Source: Burkholderiales bacterium (GTDB lineage Bacteria > Pseudomonadota > Gammaproteobacteria > Burkholderiales > Ga0077523). From it: DNA of 64,000 nt. Location: positions 1 through 64,000 of the forward strand of contig JAIESW010000076.1 in the NCBI GenBank assembly GCA_019745565.1, written 5' to 3'. Below the pieces are notes generated by a model. It saw nothing but the letters and a program-made list of their open reading frames with translations. It made no database searches and was not told the origin of the DNA. The translations under genes were made by a program, and so were the position numbers. Positions 26,521 through 35,995 of this stretch are shown one piece after another (within the stretch, counting starts at the first letter, position 1; each line of letters opens with the position of its first letter).

Positions 26521-27930
26521 ATGAACGACGAAGACCTCTGCTTCACGCCGGCCATCGAGTTGCAGCGGATGATCCGGAACCGGGCGGTGTCGCCGGTCGA
26601 GATCCTGAGCGCGACCATCGGCCGGCTGGAGTGGCTCAACCCGAGCCTGAACGCGGTGTGCACGCCGATGTTCGAGACGGCGATGGACAGCGCCCGCGCA
26701 GCCGAAGCGGCGGTGATGCGCGGCGGGCACCTGGGGGTGCTGCACGGCATTCCGGTCACCATCAAGGATGTCGCGCTCACCAAGGGCGTGCGCACCATGG
26801 GCGGATCGAACCTCTACCGCGATCGCATCCCCACGTTCGACCATGCCCACGTGGAGCGGCTGCGGGAAGCCGGTGCCATCGCCTTCGGGAAGACGACGGT
26901 CCCGGAACTGGGTTGGAAAGGCAACGGCGACAGCCCGGTCACCGGCATCACCCACAACCCGTGGAAGCACGGCATGAATGCAGGTGGTTCCAGTGCGGGC
27001 GCGGCGGTGTGCGCGGCGGCCGGTATCGGCCCGCTGCATCAGGGTTCCGACGGCGCCGGGTCGGTGCGGATGCCGGCGGCCTTCTGCGGGGTCTTCGGCA
27101 TGAAGCCGTCATACGGGCGCATTCCCTATTGGCCCATGCCGAACAACGGGGCGATCTCGCACGTCGGTCCCATCACGCGCACCGTGGCCGACGGGGCGCT
27201 CATGCTGCAGGCGATGGCGGGTCCGGACGATCGCGATGCCGCGAGCCTGGAGCGTGAGCCCGACGATTTCGTCGGCCAGCTCGATCGGGGAATCAAGGGG
27301 CTCAGGGTCGCCTACAGTCCGAACCTCGGTTACCTGCCGGTGGATGGTGAGGTGGCGGAGTGCGTCGCCTCGGCGGTCCGCGCATTCGAGGAACTGGGAT
27401 GCGAGGTGGAAGCGGTTGATCCGGGTTGGGGTGACCCCATCGAGATGGAACACGTGCTGTTCACCGGTGGCTACGCCGGCATGATCGGCCCGCTGCTCGA
27501 CGAGTGGGCCGACCGGCTGGATCCGGGGCTGGTCGCATTGACCCGTCATGGCCTGCAGTACTCCGCCGGCGACTACTGCCGGGCCCAGGGCGAACGGCTG
27601 CAGTACTACGACCGGGTGCACGCGTTCTTCCGGCGCTACGATCTGCTCCTGACCCCGTCGCTGTCGGTCGCCGCCTTCGACGCGACGCGGTTGATTCCGG
27701 AACACTGGGAGCAGCACCCGTGGGACTGGTTGCGCTGGGCCGGATTCAGCTATCCGTTCAATCTCACCTGGTTGCCGGCCGCGACCTGTCCCTGCGGTTT
27801 CACGCCGGCCGGACTGCCGGTGGGCCTGCAGATCGTGGCCGGACGGTTTCAGGATCTCAAGGTGCTGCAGGCGTCGAAGGCGTTCGAGACCGCACGCCCC
27901 TGGGCACAGGCGCGACCGGCGCTGTCGTAG
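26521..27930 (+). CDS. Amidase signature-family hydrolase
   Basis: 469 residues. The catalytic Ser-cisSer-Lys set is present: Lys82 in VTIKDVALT, Ser157 in AGGSSAGAA and nucleophile Ser181 in GSDGAGSVRMPA (usual GSI/R-I-PA context with a conservative change). Signature family members hydrolyse amides. It is a single-subunit amidase rather than GatA, since there is no gatB or gatC alongside. It starts 28 bp after the PhyH-type gene and precedes a second binding protein, consistent with hydrolysis of an imported amide. Confidence 0.9.
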   Translation: MNDEDLCFTPAIELQRMIRNRAVSPVEILSATIGRLEWLNPSLNAVCTPMFETAMDSARAAEAAVMRGGHLGVLHGIPVTIKDVALTKGVRTMGGSNLYRDRIPTFDHAHVERLREAGAIAFGKTTVPELGWKGNGDSPVTGITHNPWKHGMNAGGSSAGAAVCAAAGIGPLHQGSDGAGSVRMPAAFCGVFGMKPSYGRIPYWPMPNNGAISHVGPITRTVADGALMLQAMAGPDDRDAASLEREPDDFVGQLDRGIKGLRVAYSPNLGYLPVDGEVAECVASAVRAFEELGCEVEAVDPGWGDPIEMEHVLFTGGYAGMIGPLLDEWADRLDPGLVALTRHGLQYSAGDYCRAQGERLQYYDRVHAFFRRYDLLLTPSLSVAAFDATRLIPEHWEQHPWDWLRWAGFSYPFNLTWLPAATCPCGFTPAGLPVGLQIVAGRFQDLKVLQASKAFETARPWAQARPALS

Positions 27931-27962
27931 GGACGGCTGAACTCTGCTTGGGGAGAAGACCG

Positions 27963-29090
27963 ATGGGACGATGGCTCGCGGCTCTAGTGTTCTTAAGCGT
28001 TTGCTGGGTCGGCGCGGTGTCCGCCGCGGACACGTTGAGGATCGGTGTGGTCAACGAGATCAGCGGGCCGCAGGCCGAGGGCGGGCTGTTCACCGTCAAC
28101 GGGCTCAGGCTGGCGGTCGATGAGATCAACCGCGACGGCGGCGTGCTGGGCCGGCAGGTGGAACTCCGGATCGAGGACAACGCCAGCACCAATCCCGGCA
28201 CCGTGCTCGCGTTCTCCAAGCTGGTCAGCGAAGGCGGGCTGGCCGGCATCATCGGCCCCATTCGCAGCACGCAGATCCAGGCGATCGCGCCGAGCATCGC
28301 GAAGGCGGGCATCCCGACGATGATCGGCGGCAGCGAACCCGGACTCACCCACATGAACAATCGCTGGGTGTTCCGGGCCCGGCCGAACGACAGCTATTCG
28401 TCGCGCGTGATCGCGGACTTCGGCGTGAACACGCTGAAGCTGCGCAAGTGGGTCATCGTGCACTCCACCGACGCGTTCGGCACCGGCGGCAAGAACGCGC
28501 TGGTCGAGGCGCTGAAGAGCCTGGGCGTGGAGCCGGTGCTGATCCAGGGCTACACCAACAACTCCCAGGACTTCACGCCCATGGTGCTCGCCATCAAGAA
28601 GTCCGGCGCGGAGGTGATGGGCACCTACATGACCAACTCGCCCGACCAGGGCATCTTCGCGAAGCAGCTGCGCCAGCTCGGCGTGAACATCGCGTGGGTC
28701 GGATCGCCTACGACCATCTCGGTGACGGCTCTCAACCTGGCGGGCGAGGCGCTGCACGGCTCGTACGCCATCACCGACTTCACCACCGATGCGAACGACG
28801 TCACGCGCGCATTCACGAAGAAGTACCGCGAGCGCTACAACCTGAACCCGGACACGTTCGCGAGCTGGGCCTACGACGCGCTGCGCGTGCTCACCATGGC
28901 GATCAAGGCCGCGGGCACGACCGAGCCGGAGGCGGTGCGCAGGGCGATCCTGGCGATCAAGGACTACCAGGGCGTGGAAGGGCGCTACGAGTTCGACGAA
29001 TTCGGCGACGGCCTGCACGGCTACAACGTGGTGAAGAACGACGGCGGCAGGATCGTGTTCATCAAGCACGTCGAGTTTCCCGTGAAGTAA
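27963..29090 (+). CDS. Branched-chain amino acid-type ABC transporter binding protein
   Basis: 375 residues from the ATG at 27963; the longer open frame upstream overlaps the amidase and is not used. The signal peptide LAALVFLSVCWVGAVSAA is followed by a Peripla_BP_6 domain (LRIGVVNEISGPQAEGGLFT, NRDGGVLGRQVELRIEDNAS). It is distinct from the binding protein at 24096, so two different ligands or paralogues are implied. The cognate permease genes are not in the window. Confidence 0.9.
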   Translation: MGRWLAALVFLSVCWVGAVSAADTLRIGVVNEISGPQAEGGLFTVNGLRLAVDEINRDGGVLGRQVELRIEDNASTNPGTVLAFSKLVSEGGLAGIIGPIRSTQIQAIAPSIAKAGIPTMIGGSEPGLTHMNNRWVFRARPNDSYSSRVIADFGVNTLKLRKWVIVHSTDAFGTGGKNALVEALKSLGVEPVLIQGYTNNSQDFTPMVLAIKKSGAEVMGTYMTNSPDQGIFAKQLRQLGVNIAWVGSPTTISVTALNLAGEALHGSYAITDFTTDANDVTRAFTKKYRERYNLNPDTFASWAYDALRVLTMAIKAAGTTEPEAVRRAILAIKDYQGVEGRYEFDEFGDGLHGYNVVKNDGGRIVFIKHVEFPVK

Positions 29091-29276
29091 CCGCGGATCG
29101 CGCGGTGGCACGAGCGTGCACACGCCGAGAAGCAAGGTTCATGGGGTTGGGTCCGCCGATGTTCATCCTCCCGAAGCGCTCGCCGGCGCATGGCCGGGCG
29201 CGACGCAGTGGAGGATCGAAGCGCCCCCTGCGGTTGGTCTTCGACCGGTGCCGTCACCCGTAGCGCCCGGACGAAC

Positions 29277-32200
29277 GTGAGGTTGCGGACCGGCATTGCG
29301 CGGTGGGTGATCGGCGCGTTCGCGGGCGTCGTGCTTCTGACCGGCGGCGTGGTGCTGGCCATGCCATGGCTGATCGATCTGCCGTCGATTCGAACGCAAG
29401 TGGAGCAGCGCCTCTCACAGGCGATGAACGGCACGGTGCGGTGGCGCTCGCTCGACATCCGGCTCCTGCCGACGCCGCGTGCGGTGCTGGAGGGCGCACA
29501 GGTCGAGATCCCCGGGGTTCTGCAGGGGACCGTCGAATCGGTCGAGCTGGAACTGCGCTTGTGGCCGCTCCTGGAGGGGCGCGCCGAGATCCGATCGGTC
29601 GCGGTCATCCGGCCGGCGTTCCGCGTGCAGATTCGCCCAGGCCCGCCCGATCCGAATGCGCAGCCGACGGAACCGATGACGATGTACCGTTCGGCGCTGG
29701 AGCCCACCGCGCGCATCCTGCGGAAGATCGCACCGGACACCACCGTGACCGTCCGGGACGGCAGCGCCGACATCGAGATCGCGGGGTTCCCGTCGATCGC
29801 AGCCGTGGCCATCGATCTCACGGCCCGCACCGATGGCGCTGGCCTCGCGCTGGAAGGCGCGATGGCGGGCAAGAACTGGGATCGCGTGCGCCTGAACGCA
29901 CGGCTCGACTATGCCGATCTCAAGGCAGCTGTGGAGGCGGATGCAACCGGACTGAAACCGCAGACCGTCCTCGACCGGCTCTTCGCTGACCTGGGGTCGG
30001 GTGTCGAGATTCCGAGCCTCGCGCTGCATGTGAAAGCAGGAACCGACGGCCGCCGGTCGTTCGATCTTGCGGTCGAGGCCGATGCGCCTCGGACGAGGGT
30101 GCGCTTCGGCACCCGGCAGATCGAAGTGGTGGAGGCCCGCATCAAGTCGGTGTTCGCCGCGCGGGGCAGCGATCTCGAGCTCACGTTGACCGACGTTCAT
30201 CTGGGCGAGATGGTGCCCGCGGGGCGGGCGACGTTGCGATTGTCCGGCGCCGAACGCAAGCCGCAGTTGACCGTCGAGCTCGATCGGCTCGATCTTCCTC
30301 GCCTGAGGGCGGCTGTGCTCGTGCTTGTGGAGGATCATCCGGACATTCGCGACTACGTCGCGCGGGTTCGTGCCGGGAGCATCACGGAGGTGCGGGTGAC
30401 CGCGGCAGCCGATACCTTCGCGACGTTGTTCGATCCGTCAGGCTTGAACGCGAGCCTGAAGCTGGACGAGGGCATCTTCGTATTGCCAGTCGTCGAGCAG
30501 GCGGCGAAGGATGTCGGCGCCCAGCTGCAACTGGCGGGGGGCACGTTGCGGGTGCACGGCGTGAAAGCGCAAGTGGGTGCCTCGCGTGTGTCCGCCGGTG
30601 AACTCGCACTGGGTTTGACCGATGGTCGCCTGGATGCTCGGGTGGACGCGGCACTCCATCTGCCTCAGATGCTGGGGCTCGCGCAGGCAGCGCTCCCCCC
30701 GCAGCAGCGCAAGTCGCTGGACGTGATCCGCTCGCTGCGCGGTGGCGTGCAGGGCCGACTGACTTTCGCAGCGCTGGGACGCAGCTGGAACGCGAAGATC
30801 GACATCACGCGTTCGGACGCCGTGGTTCACACGAACCTGGTGCCGTTCCCGGTCGCATTGAAGGAAGCGCACGCGGTGGTGGCGCCGGGGCGGATTGCCC
30901 TGAATGGCGTGAGCGGCACCGTCGGCGCCTCGTTGTTGTCGGAGGCCGGTGCCGAAATCCTCCTCGACGGTCCGCCGACTCTGAAGACCGCAAGGGCGCG
31001 TGCCACCCTCGCGGTAGAGGAGCTCTACGCGTGGTTGCGTTCGCAGCCGGCGCTCGCCAAGAATCTGGAGCGGATTCCGAGGATCGGCGGGCACGCTCTG
31101 GTGACGGTGAACGATCTGCACGGTCGTCTCGACCGTCCCGCGACGCTCGTGTTCGACGCGAGCATCGAGCCTCGCGGGCTGAAGGTCGAAAGCGGTGATT
31201 GGCCTGCGGTCACGGTGGACGGAGGCTCGGTCCGCATCACTCCCGAGGCCGTGGCGCTGGAACGGATCGGCGCCCGCGTGCTCGATGGTGACGTGCAGTT
31301 GTCGGGACGGATCGACGACTACCGCAGCGACCAGCGGCGCGTGGATGCCCGTGTCGACGCCGGCGTGATCGACCATGAGCTGGTGGACTGGCTCTGGCGC
31401 CGTGCCGAGCTGCCGCATCGCCTGCTTCCCGCCACGCCGGCTCGGTTCGCGGCGCGGCGCATCCTCTGGCGCGAGGGCAAGCTCGATGTCGCTGCCGAAG
31501 TGCAGGGGGATGCAAGGCCCACGATCGGTATCGACCTGGCGCTCGCACCGGGCATCTTCGAGTTGCGCAAACTCACCATCAAGGACGCCGTGACCGACGT
31601 GACCATTCGGGCGGCAACGCGCGGACGATTGATCGACCTCGCGTTCCTGGGCGTGCTCGAACCTCGCAGCGTGGCGACCATGCTTCAGCACGCCGCGGCC
31701 GATTACAAGGGCAGGCTCCAGGGCGATCTGCGCCTGACGCTGGATCGCGACCGGGAGGGGCGGACCGAGGCGCATGGCCGCATCGTGGGCGAGAACATCA
31801 ACCTGGCGCTCCTGCTGCCCATGCCGCTCAAGCTGGAGCGCGCCGACATCGAAGGCGCGGGCAGCAAGCTGCTCGTGCGCGAACTCACGGCGAACTGGGC
31901 CGAGCAGAAGGCGACCCTGCGCGGCGAAATCGAGCGCCGGGGCAATGGCGCATCGATCAAGGCCGAGGTGGATTCGCCCGGCATCGACATCGACGCCCTG
32001 ATGCCGTCTGAGAAACCGGCACCGACCGAAGGCGGCGGCACCGAAGCGCAACAGGGGGAGCCGCCCGAACCCTTCAAGCCCTGGCCCTTGAAGCTGACCG
32101 GAACGCTGGCGGTGCGCGCCGGGTTCCTGCAGTGGCGGCGCTTTCGTATCGAACCGCTCCGCGCCGACCTCGGGGTGGAAGCCGAGCGGGTCGAGCTCAA

Positions 32201-32927
32201 GGTGAGCGAGGCAGCGCTCTGCGGCGTGGCGTTTCCGTTTTCGCTGGTGGCCACACCCGACGGGCTCGACGCGGCCGTGAAGTTGTCCGCCAACGGCCAG
32301 GAACTGGGCAGCGTGACCCGCTGTGCGGGCGGTGAGCACGTGGTGCTCACCGGTACCTTCGACCTCTCGGCGAAGCTCCGTGCGAAGGGCAGGGCGAAGG
32401 AGCTGGTCCGCAACCTCGAGGGGCCGATCAAGTTCAACGCGCGCGACGGCGTGATCAGGAAGTTCGCCCTGCTCGGAAACATCCTGGCACTCAAGAACGT
32501 GACCGGCGTGCTCAAGAAGGGCGTCAACCTGGGCGCCGAGGGCTTCGACTACAAGAAGCTCGACGTGCGCGGGCACTTCGGGAACGGCGCGTTCGAGGTC
32601 GAGGAAGCCGCGCTGGACAGCCCGGCGCTGGGCATCGCCGCCAACGGCGCGGTCGATCTGACCGGCGACAAGTCGCGGCTGACGGTGCTCGTTGCACCCT
32701 TCGGTCGACTGGACCGGCTGGTCCGCAAACTGCCGGTGGTGGGCTACGTGATCGGCGGCACCTTCACCAGCATTCCGGTGGGCGTGAGCGGCGACATCCG
32801 CAATCCGCGAGTCGTGCCGCTCGGGCCCGGTGCGGTGACGTCGGAGCTCACCGGCATCTTCGAGCGCACGCTCAAGCTGCCGGGAAAGCTGCTGGCGCCG
32901 ACGGGGGGCGAAGCGCCCGAACCCTGA
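29277..32927 (+). CDS. AsmA family protein
   Basis: About 1216 residues from the GTG at 29277 (an ATG at 29190 would add 29 non-conserved residues; neither has a strong ribosome site). One N-terminal transmembrane helix (VIGAFAGVVLLTGGVVLAMP) is followed by an AsmA-type N-terminal domain (AMNGTVRWRSLDIRLLPTPR), a very long beta-repeat body, and the AsmA C-terminal region (RAKGRAKELVRNLEGPIKFN, then ILALKNVTGVLKKG). Such proteins bridge inner and outer membranes and are linked to phospholipid transport. A GGCGGGA/TCCCGCC hairpin (32944-32967) follows the stop. Confidence 0.88.
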   Translation: MRLRTGIARWVIGAFAGVVLLTGGVVLAMPWLIDLPSIRTQVEQRLSQAMNGTVRWRSLDIRLLPTPRAVLEGAQVEIPGVLQGTVESVELELRLWPLLEGRAEIRSVAVIRPAFRVQIRPGPPDPNAQPTEPMTMYRSALEPTARILRKIAPDTTVTVRDGSADIEIAGFPSIAAVAIDLTARTDGAGLALEGAMAGKNWDRVRLNARLDYADLKAAVEADATGLKPQTVLDRLFADLGSGVEIPSLALHVKAGTDGRRSFDLAVEADAPRTRVRFGTRQIEVVEARIKSVFAARGSDLELTLTDVHLGEMVPAGRATLRLSGAERKPQLTVELDRLDLPRLRAAVLVLVEDHPDIRDYVARVRAGSITEVRVTAAADTFATLFDPSGLNASLKLDEGIFVLPVVEQAAKDVGAQLQLAGGTLRVHGVKAQVGASRVSAGELALGLTDGRLDARVDAALHLPQMLGLAQAALPPQQRKSLDVIRSLRGGVQGRLTFAALGRSWNAKIDITRSDAVVHTNLVPFPVALKEAHAVVAPGRIALNGVSGTVGASLLSEAGAEILLDGPPTLKTARARATLAVEELYAWLRSQPALAKNLERIPRIGGHALVTVNDLHGRLDRPATLVFDASIEPRGLKVESGDWPAVTVDGGSVRITPEAVALERIGARVLDGDVQLSGRIDDYRSDQRRVDARVDAGVIDHELVDWLWRRAELPHRLLPATPARFAARRILWREGKLDVAAEVQGDARPTIGIDLALAPGIFELRKLTIKDAVTDVTIRAATRGRLIDLAFLGVLEPRSVATMLQHAAADYKGRLQGDLRLTLDRDREGRTEAHGRIVGENINLALLLPMPLKLERADIEGAGSKLLVRELTANWAEQKATLRGEIERRGNGASIKAEVDSPGIDIDALMPSEKPAPTEGGGTEAQQGEPPEPFKPWPLKLTGTLAVRAGFLQWRRFRIEPLRADLGVEAERVELKVSEAALCGVAFPFSLVATPDGLDAAVKLSANGQELGSVTRCAGGEHVVLTGTFDLSAKLRAKGRAKELVRNLEGPIKFNARDGVIRKFALLGNILALKNVTGVLKKGVNLGAEGFDYKKLDVRGHFGNGAFEVEEAALDSPALGIAANGAVDLTGDKSRLTVLVAPFGRLDRLVRKLPVVGYVIGGTFTSIPVGVSGDIRNPRVVPLGPGAVTSELTGIFERTLKLPGKLLAPTGGEAPEP

Positions 32928-33008
32928 GGCGCGGGAAAAAGAAGGCGGGAAGGCGAGCCCTCCCGCCGCAAGGAACGCACCGACCAGAGGGGGAGACAGG
33001 CGCGTTTC

Positions 33009-33260
33009 ATGGGAGACAACACCTCGCGGTGCGAGGAGATCAACGAGCAGTGTCCGGGCTTGCTCAAGGCGATCCTCGCGGCGCATCAGTTGCAGACCGA
33101 TCGCCAGAAGCGCACTGCGCGCAGGCGCAAGGTGCGGGCGGAGAAGATCGCGGCTGTTCGCTTCGGTTCGCCTGACTGCTGCCCCCACCCTGACCCTCCC
33201 CCCGACTTCGTCGGGGGAAGGATGGGATGGGGGCCGCGCCGCACACGCGAGTCGCAGTAA
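33009..33260 (+). CDS. Possible small hypothetical protein overlapping a hairpin repeat
   Basis: An 83-residue frame (MGDNTSRCEEINEQCPGLLK) preceded by AGGGGGAGA at a slightly long distance. The last third is encoded by the dispersed GC hairpin repeat (PHPDPPPDFVGGRMGWG), so only the first 55 residues could be native. Those are charged and helix-like, with a central basic block QKRTARRRKVRAEK. No family recognised. The rest of the 377-bp gap between AsmA and the spike genes holds this and the repeat only. Confidence 0.35.
   Translation: MGDNTSRCEEINEQCPGLLKAILAAHQLQTDRQKRTARRRKVRAEKIAAVRFGSPDCCPHPDPPPDFVGGRMGWGPRRTRESQ
33181..33234. repeat. Nested GC-rich hairpin repeat, copy 1
   Basis: The inner stem CCCCCGAC-TTC-GTCGGGGG (33199-33217) is enclosed by outer arms GCCCCCACCC (33181) and GGGATGGGGGC (ending 33234). 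Sequence and layout match the copy near 48.9 kb. It lies upstream of the spike genes. Confidence 0.8.
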
Positions 33261-33304
33261 AGTAACTACGCCTTCCCGCACGTATGCGGACCCGAGGAGG
33301 ACCC

Positions 33305-34429
33305 ATGGCACTCAGCTCGACCCCATCCGGAGCGTTGCCGGTGAAGCCGCAGGCCGGTGTCATCCCGGCACCGGCCGCGGTATCGACCATCAGGCTGAAA
33401 ATCGATGGACGCGAGGCGAATGACCTGCAGGCCGCCCTGATCGATTGCGTGATCGAGCACCGGCGCAGCACGCCTTCCACCTGCACCGCGACGTTCTCCA
33501 ACTGGGGCCCGGTGGGCGGCAGCGCGGGCTTCCTGTACTTCAACCGGCAGCTGCTCGATTTCGGCAAGACCTTCACGGTCACCATCGGACTCGGCGTGCT
33601 GTTCCACGGACGCATCGTCGCCCTCGAGGGTGAGTTTCCGGAGGGAGCGCCGCCGCGCATCCGTGTCACCTGCGAAGACGCGCTGGCGGCCCTGTGGGAG
33701 CGCAACGGCTTTCGCAGTTTCGCCGACGTTTCCGATGCCGACGTGGTGCGGCGCGTCGCGACGGATCATGAGTTGACGGCCCAGATCACCATGAACGGTC
33801 CGACGCGCAAGGTCATCGCCCAGGCGGGCGAAAGCGACCTCGAGTTCCTTCGTGCGCGCCTGCAGGCGGTCGGCGCCTACTGCTGGATCGACGCCGCGGG
33901 GCGCCTCTGTGCGGCGCAGGAGCCCGGCGGTCGCGAAGCGGCGGTCGTGCTGGACGAGGGCGGCGCTCTGCGTGAGCTGCGCGTTCAGGCCGACGTGCGC
34001 GGACAATCGACGCGGGTGCAGGCGCGGGGGTGGAACGTGGCCGACAAGGCGGCCACGTCGGGCATCGCCGATCGCACCGCCATGGCGGGTGAGATACCTG
34101 CCAGGACCAGCAGCGGCGCGGCGATCCGCGAGACCGCGTTCGGTACCGTGGACCGGTTCACCGGGGAGCCGACGGTCGTCGCTGCCGTCGAGACCCAGAG
34201 CGCTGCGGCCGTCGCCTTCGCCGATCGCGCGCGATCGTTCGTGCGTGGTGTCGCCCAACTCACCGAAGTTCGCGAAGCCTTGCCGGGCCGGAGTGCTGAA
34301 CTGCGCGGAGTCGGTCCGTTGTTCAGCGGCCTCTATCGCATCGAGAGGGTCACCCACCGTTTCGATACGACCGCCGGGTGGCGTTCGACCTTCACCCTCG
34401 AACGCCCATGGCTCGGGGCGCCGGCGTAG
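33305..34429 (+). CDS. Contractile-tail spike protein, phage late control D (gpD/VgrG-N)-like
   Basis: 374 residues from the ATG at 33305 after GAGGAGG. It reads as the gpD/VgrG gp27-like fold used in phage tails and extracellular contractile injection systems: STIRLKIDGREANDLQAALI at the start, a CTATFSNWG segment, FLYFNRQLLDFGKTFTVTIG, EGAPPRIRVTCEDALAALWE, and a C-terminal GLYRIERVTHRFDTTAGW. It forms the trimeric base of the puncturing spike. It lies directly upstream of the gpV-like gene with no other tail genes within the window. Confidence 0.8.
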   Translation: MALSSTPSGALPVKPQAGVIPAPAAVSTIRLKIDGREANDLQAALIDCVIEHRRSTPSTCTATFSNWGPVGGSAGFLYFNRQLLDFGKTFTVTIGLGVLFHGRIVALEGEFPEGAPPRIRVTCEDALAALWERNGFRSFADVSDADVVRRVATDHELTAQITMNGPTRKVIAQAGESDLEFLRARLQAVGAYCWIDAAGRLCAAQEPGGREAAVVLDEGGALRELRVQADVRGQSTRVQARGWNVADKAATSGIADRTAMAGEIPARTSSGAAIRETAFGTVDRFTGEPTVVAAVETQSAAAVAFADRARSFVRGVAQLTEVREALPGRSAELRGVGPLFSGLYRIERVTHRFDTTAGWRSTFTLERPWLGAPA

Positions 34430-34458
34430 CCGCCACGACCACAATCCAGGAGTCATCC

Positions 34459-35142
34459 ATGCACGGAAGCAGCGCAGTTTCTCCGCAGACCCGTCTGTTC
34501 GGGATCTACACCGGCATCGTGAGCGACGTGAAGGACCCGGACGCGCAGGGTCGGGTGCAGGTCACGCTGCCCTGGAGTGAAGGGACACGAGGGCGCTACG
34601 AGATCTGGGCCCGCCTCGCCGTGCCCATGGCCGGCAACGGGCGCGGGATGTGGTTCATCCCCGATGTGGGCGACGAGGTGGTGATCGCCTTCCAGGGTGG
34701 CGATCCGGCGAGCGCGGTGGTGATCGGTTCGCTCTGGAACGGTCGGGATGCACCGCCGGAGAACATGGACGGTGCGGGCAACAACGACCGGAAGGTCTTG
34801 TGCTCGCGCAACGGAGTGCGGATCACGCTCGACGACCGGGACGGTCAGGAGCGCTTCGAGGTGGAAACCCCTGAAGGACAGCGGCTGGTGCTGAAGGACG
34901 GGCCGGGCGAGGTGACCATCGAGGACAAGAACGGCAACTCGATCAAGCTCACCACGGGCGGGGTGAAGGTGACTGCTTCGGCCTGGATCGAGGTGGCGGC
35001 AAGTGCCGTGAAGGTTTCCGCCGGTCTGGTGGAGGTGGACGCCGGCATGTCGCGCTTCAGCGGCGTCGTCCAGTGCGACACGCTCATCACGAACTCGGTG
35101 GTCGCCTCCAGCTACACGCCGGGGGCCGGCAACGTGTGGTGA
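34459..35142 (+). CDS. Baseplate spike protein gpV/VgrG C-terminal-like
   Basis: 227 residues from the ATG at 34459 (CAGGAGTC ribosome site). The N-terminal OB-fold is typical of gpV/gp5-type spikes: GIVSDVKDPDAQGRVQVTLP, WARLAVPMAGNGRGMWFIPD, VGDEVVIAFQGGDPASAVVI. It is followed by a beta-helix-like repeat (GPGEVTIEDKNGNSIKLTTG, VTASAWIEVAASAVKVSAGL) that would form the spike needle. Together with the gpD-like protein upstream it makes a complete puncturing tip. It converges with a LuxR-type regulator only 3 bp away. Confidence 0.85.
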   Translation: MHGSSAVSPQTRLFGIYTGIVSDVKDPDAQGRVQVTLPWSEGTRGRYEIWARLAVPMAGNGRGMWFIPDVGDEVVIAFQGGDPASAVVIGSLWNGRDAPPENMDGAGNNDRKVLCSRNGVRITLDDRDGQERFEVETPEGQRLVLKDGPGEVTIEDKNGNSIKLTTGGVKVTASAWIEVAASAVKVSAGLVEVDAGMSRFSGVVQCDTLITNSVVASSYTPGAGNVW

Positions 35143-35145
35143 CCC

Positions 35146-35802
35146 TCAGTCGAGCGCCGTGACCCCGTGCTGGACGGCAAACTTGACCAGGGCCGGGATG
35201 TCGGCCACTCCCAGCTTCTTCATGAGGCGGCTGCGATAGGTCTCCACCGTCTTCGGTGAAAGGTAGATCTGCTGCGCGATCTGCGCGCTCGACTTGCCTT
35301 CCACCACGAGCTGCAGCACCTGTCGTTCCCGCGTCGAGAGGCTCGCGAGCGGCGAAGTGCCGGGCGTCGAGTTGTCCTGGGCGACGTCGGCCAGTTCGCG
35401 GCTGACGTAGCGCCGTCCGTTCGCCACCGCATGGATGGCCGCCACGATTTCCTCGCTCGCGGCGTCCTTGAGGACGTAGCCGTTGGCTCCGGCCGCGAAG
35501 GCGCGGGCCACGTGCTCGCTGGTGGAATGCATCGAAAGCATGACGATGGCCACGCGCTCGTCGCGCTCCCGGATGGCACGGGCGGCCTCGATCCCGTTCA
35601 GGTCGGGCATGGAGATGTCCGTGACCAGGACGTCCGGTGCCAGGGCGCGCGCAGCCCGGACCGCCTCGGCGCCGGTGCTGGCCACGGCGATCACCTCGAT
35701 GCCGGGGCTTTGCCCTAGCAGCGAAGCGAGTCCTTCGCGCACGATCGTGTGATCGTCCGCGAGCACGACGCGCAGGCGCGACGTTCCAGGGTCGACGCTC
35801 AC
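35146..35802 (-). CDS. LuxR/NarL-family response regulator
   Basis: 218 residues from a GTG at 35802 (ACGAGGT ribosome site); the open frame extends upstream but without receiver-like sequence. The receiver has RVVLADDHTIVREGLASLL, phospho-Asp in VLVTDISMPDLNG and Lys in YVLKDAASEE. The GerE helix-turn-helix is LSTRERQVLQLVVEGKSS and SPKTVETYRSRLMKKL. It is a DNA-binding two-component output. No cognate kinase is adjacent; the receiver-only gene upstream is on the same strand. Confidence 0.93.
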   Translation of the reverse strand: MSVDPGTSRLRVVLADDHTIVREGLASLLGQSPGIEVIAVASTGAEAVRAARALAPDVLVTDISMPDLNGIEAARAIRERDERVAIVMLSMHSTSEHVARAFAAGANGYVLKDAASEEIVAAIHAVANGRRYVSRELADVAQDNSTPGTSPLASLSTRERQVLQLVVEGKSSAQIAQQIYLSPKTVETYRSRLMKKLGVADIPALVKFAVQHGVTALD

Positions 35803-35995
35803 CTCGTCACCGCCGCAAGCCGTTGCGACCCCCCTGGTGCATCCGCTGCCCGCATCCCGAATCCTCCATCGTGCCTGCTGCGACCGGCGATCCGATCCGC
35901 CGCCCAGCATGGGAATCCGCCGGCGATTATGCAGCAATCGAAGGTCTCGACCGCAGGTCGCGGCCCGTCCTTTCGCGGCCCGGGTCCCGGGCCGT

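Noticed and set aside
24120..26798. An 892-residue minus-strand frame opposite the binding-protein, PhyH and amidase genes
   Set aside because: It spans three well-supported genes on the other strand and shows no family pattern.
32944..32967. GGCGGGA/TCCCGCC hairpin after AsmA as a rho-independent terminator
   Set aside because: The stem is good but no T run follows on the plus strand; it is mentioned only with the AsmA entry.
30438..33311. A 957-residue minus-strand frame opposite the AsmA gene
   Set aside because: Low-complexity His/Arg/Gln-rich text without motifs, typical of the antisense of a GC-rich gene.
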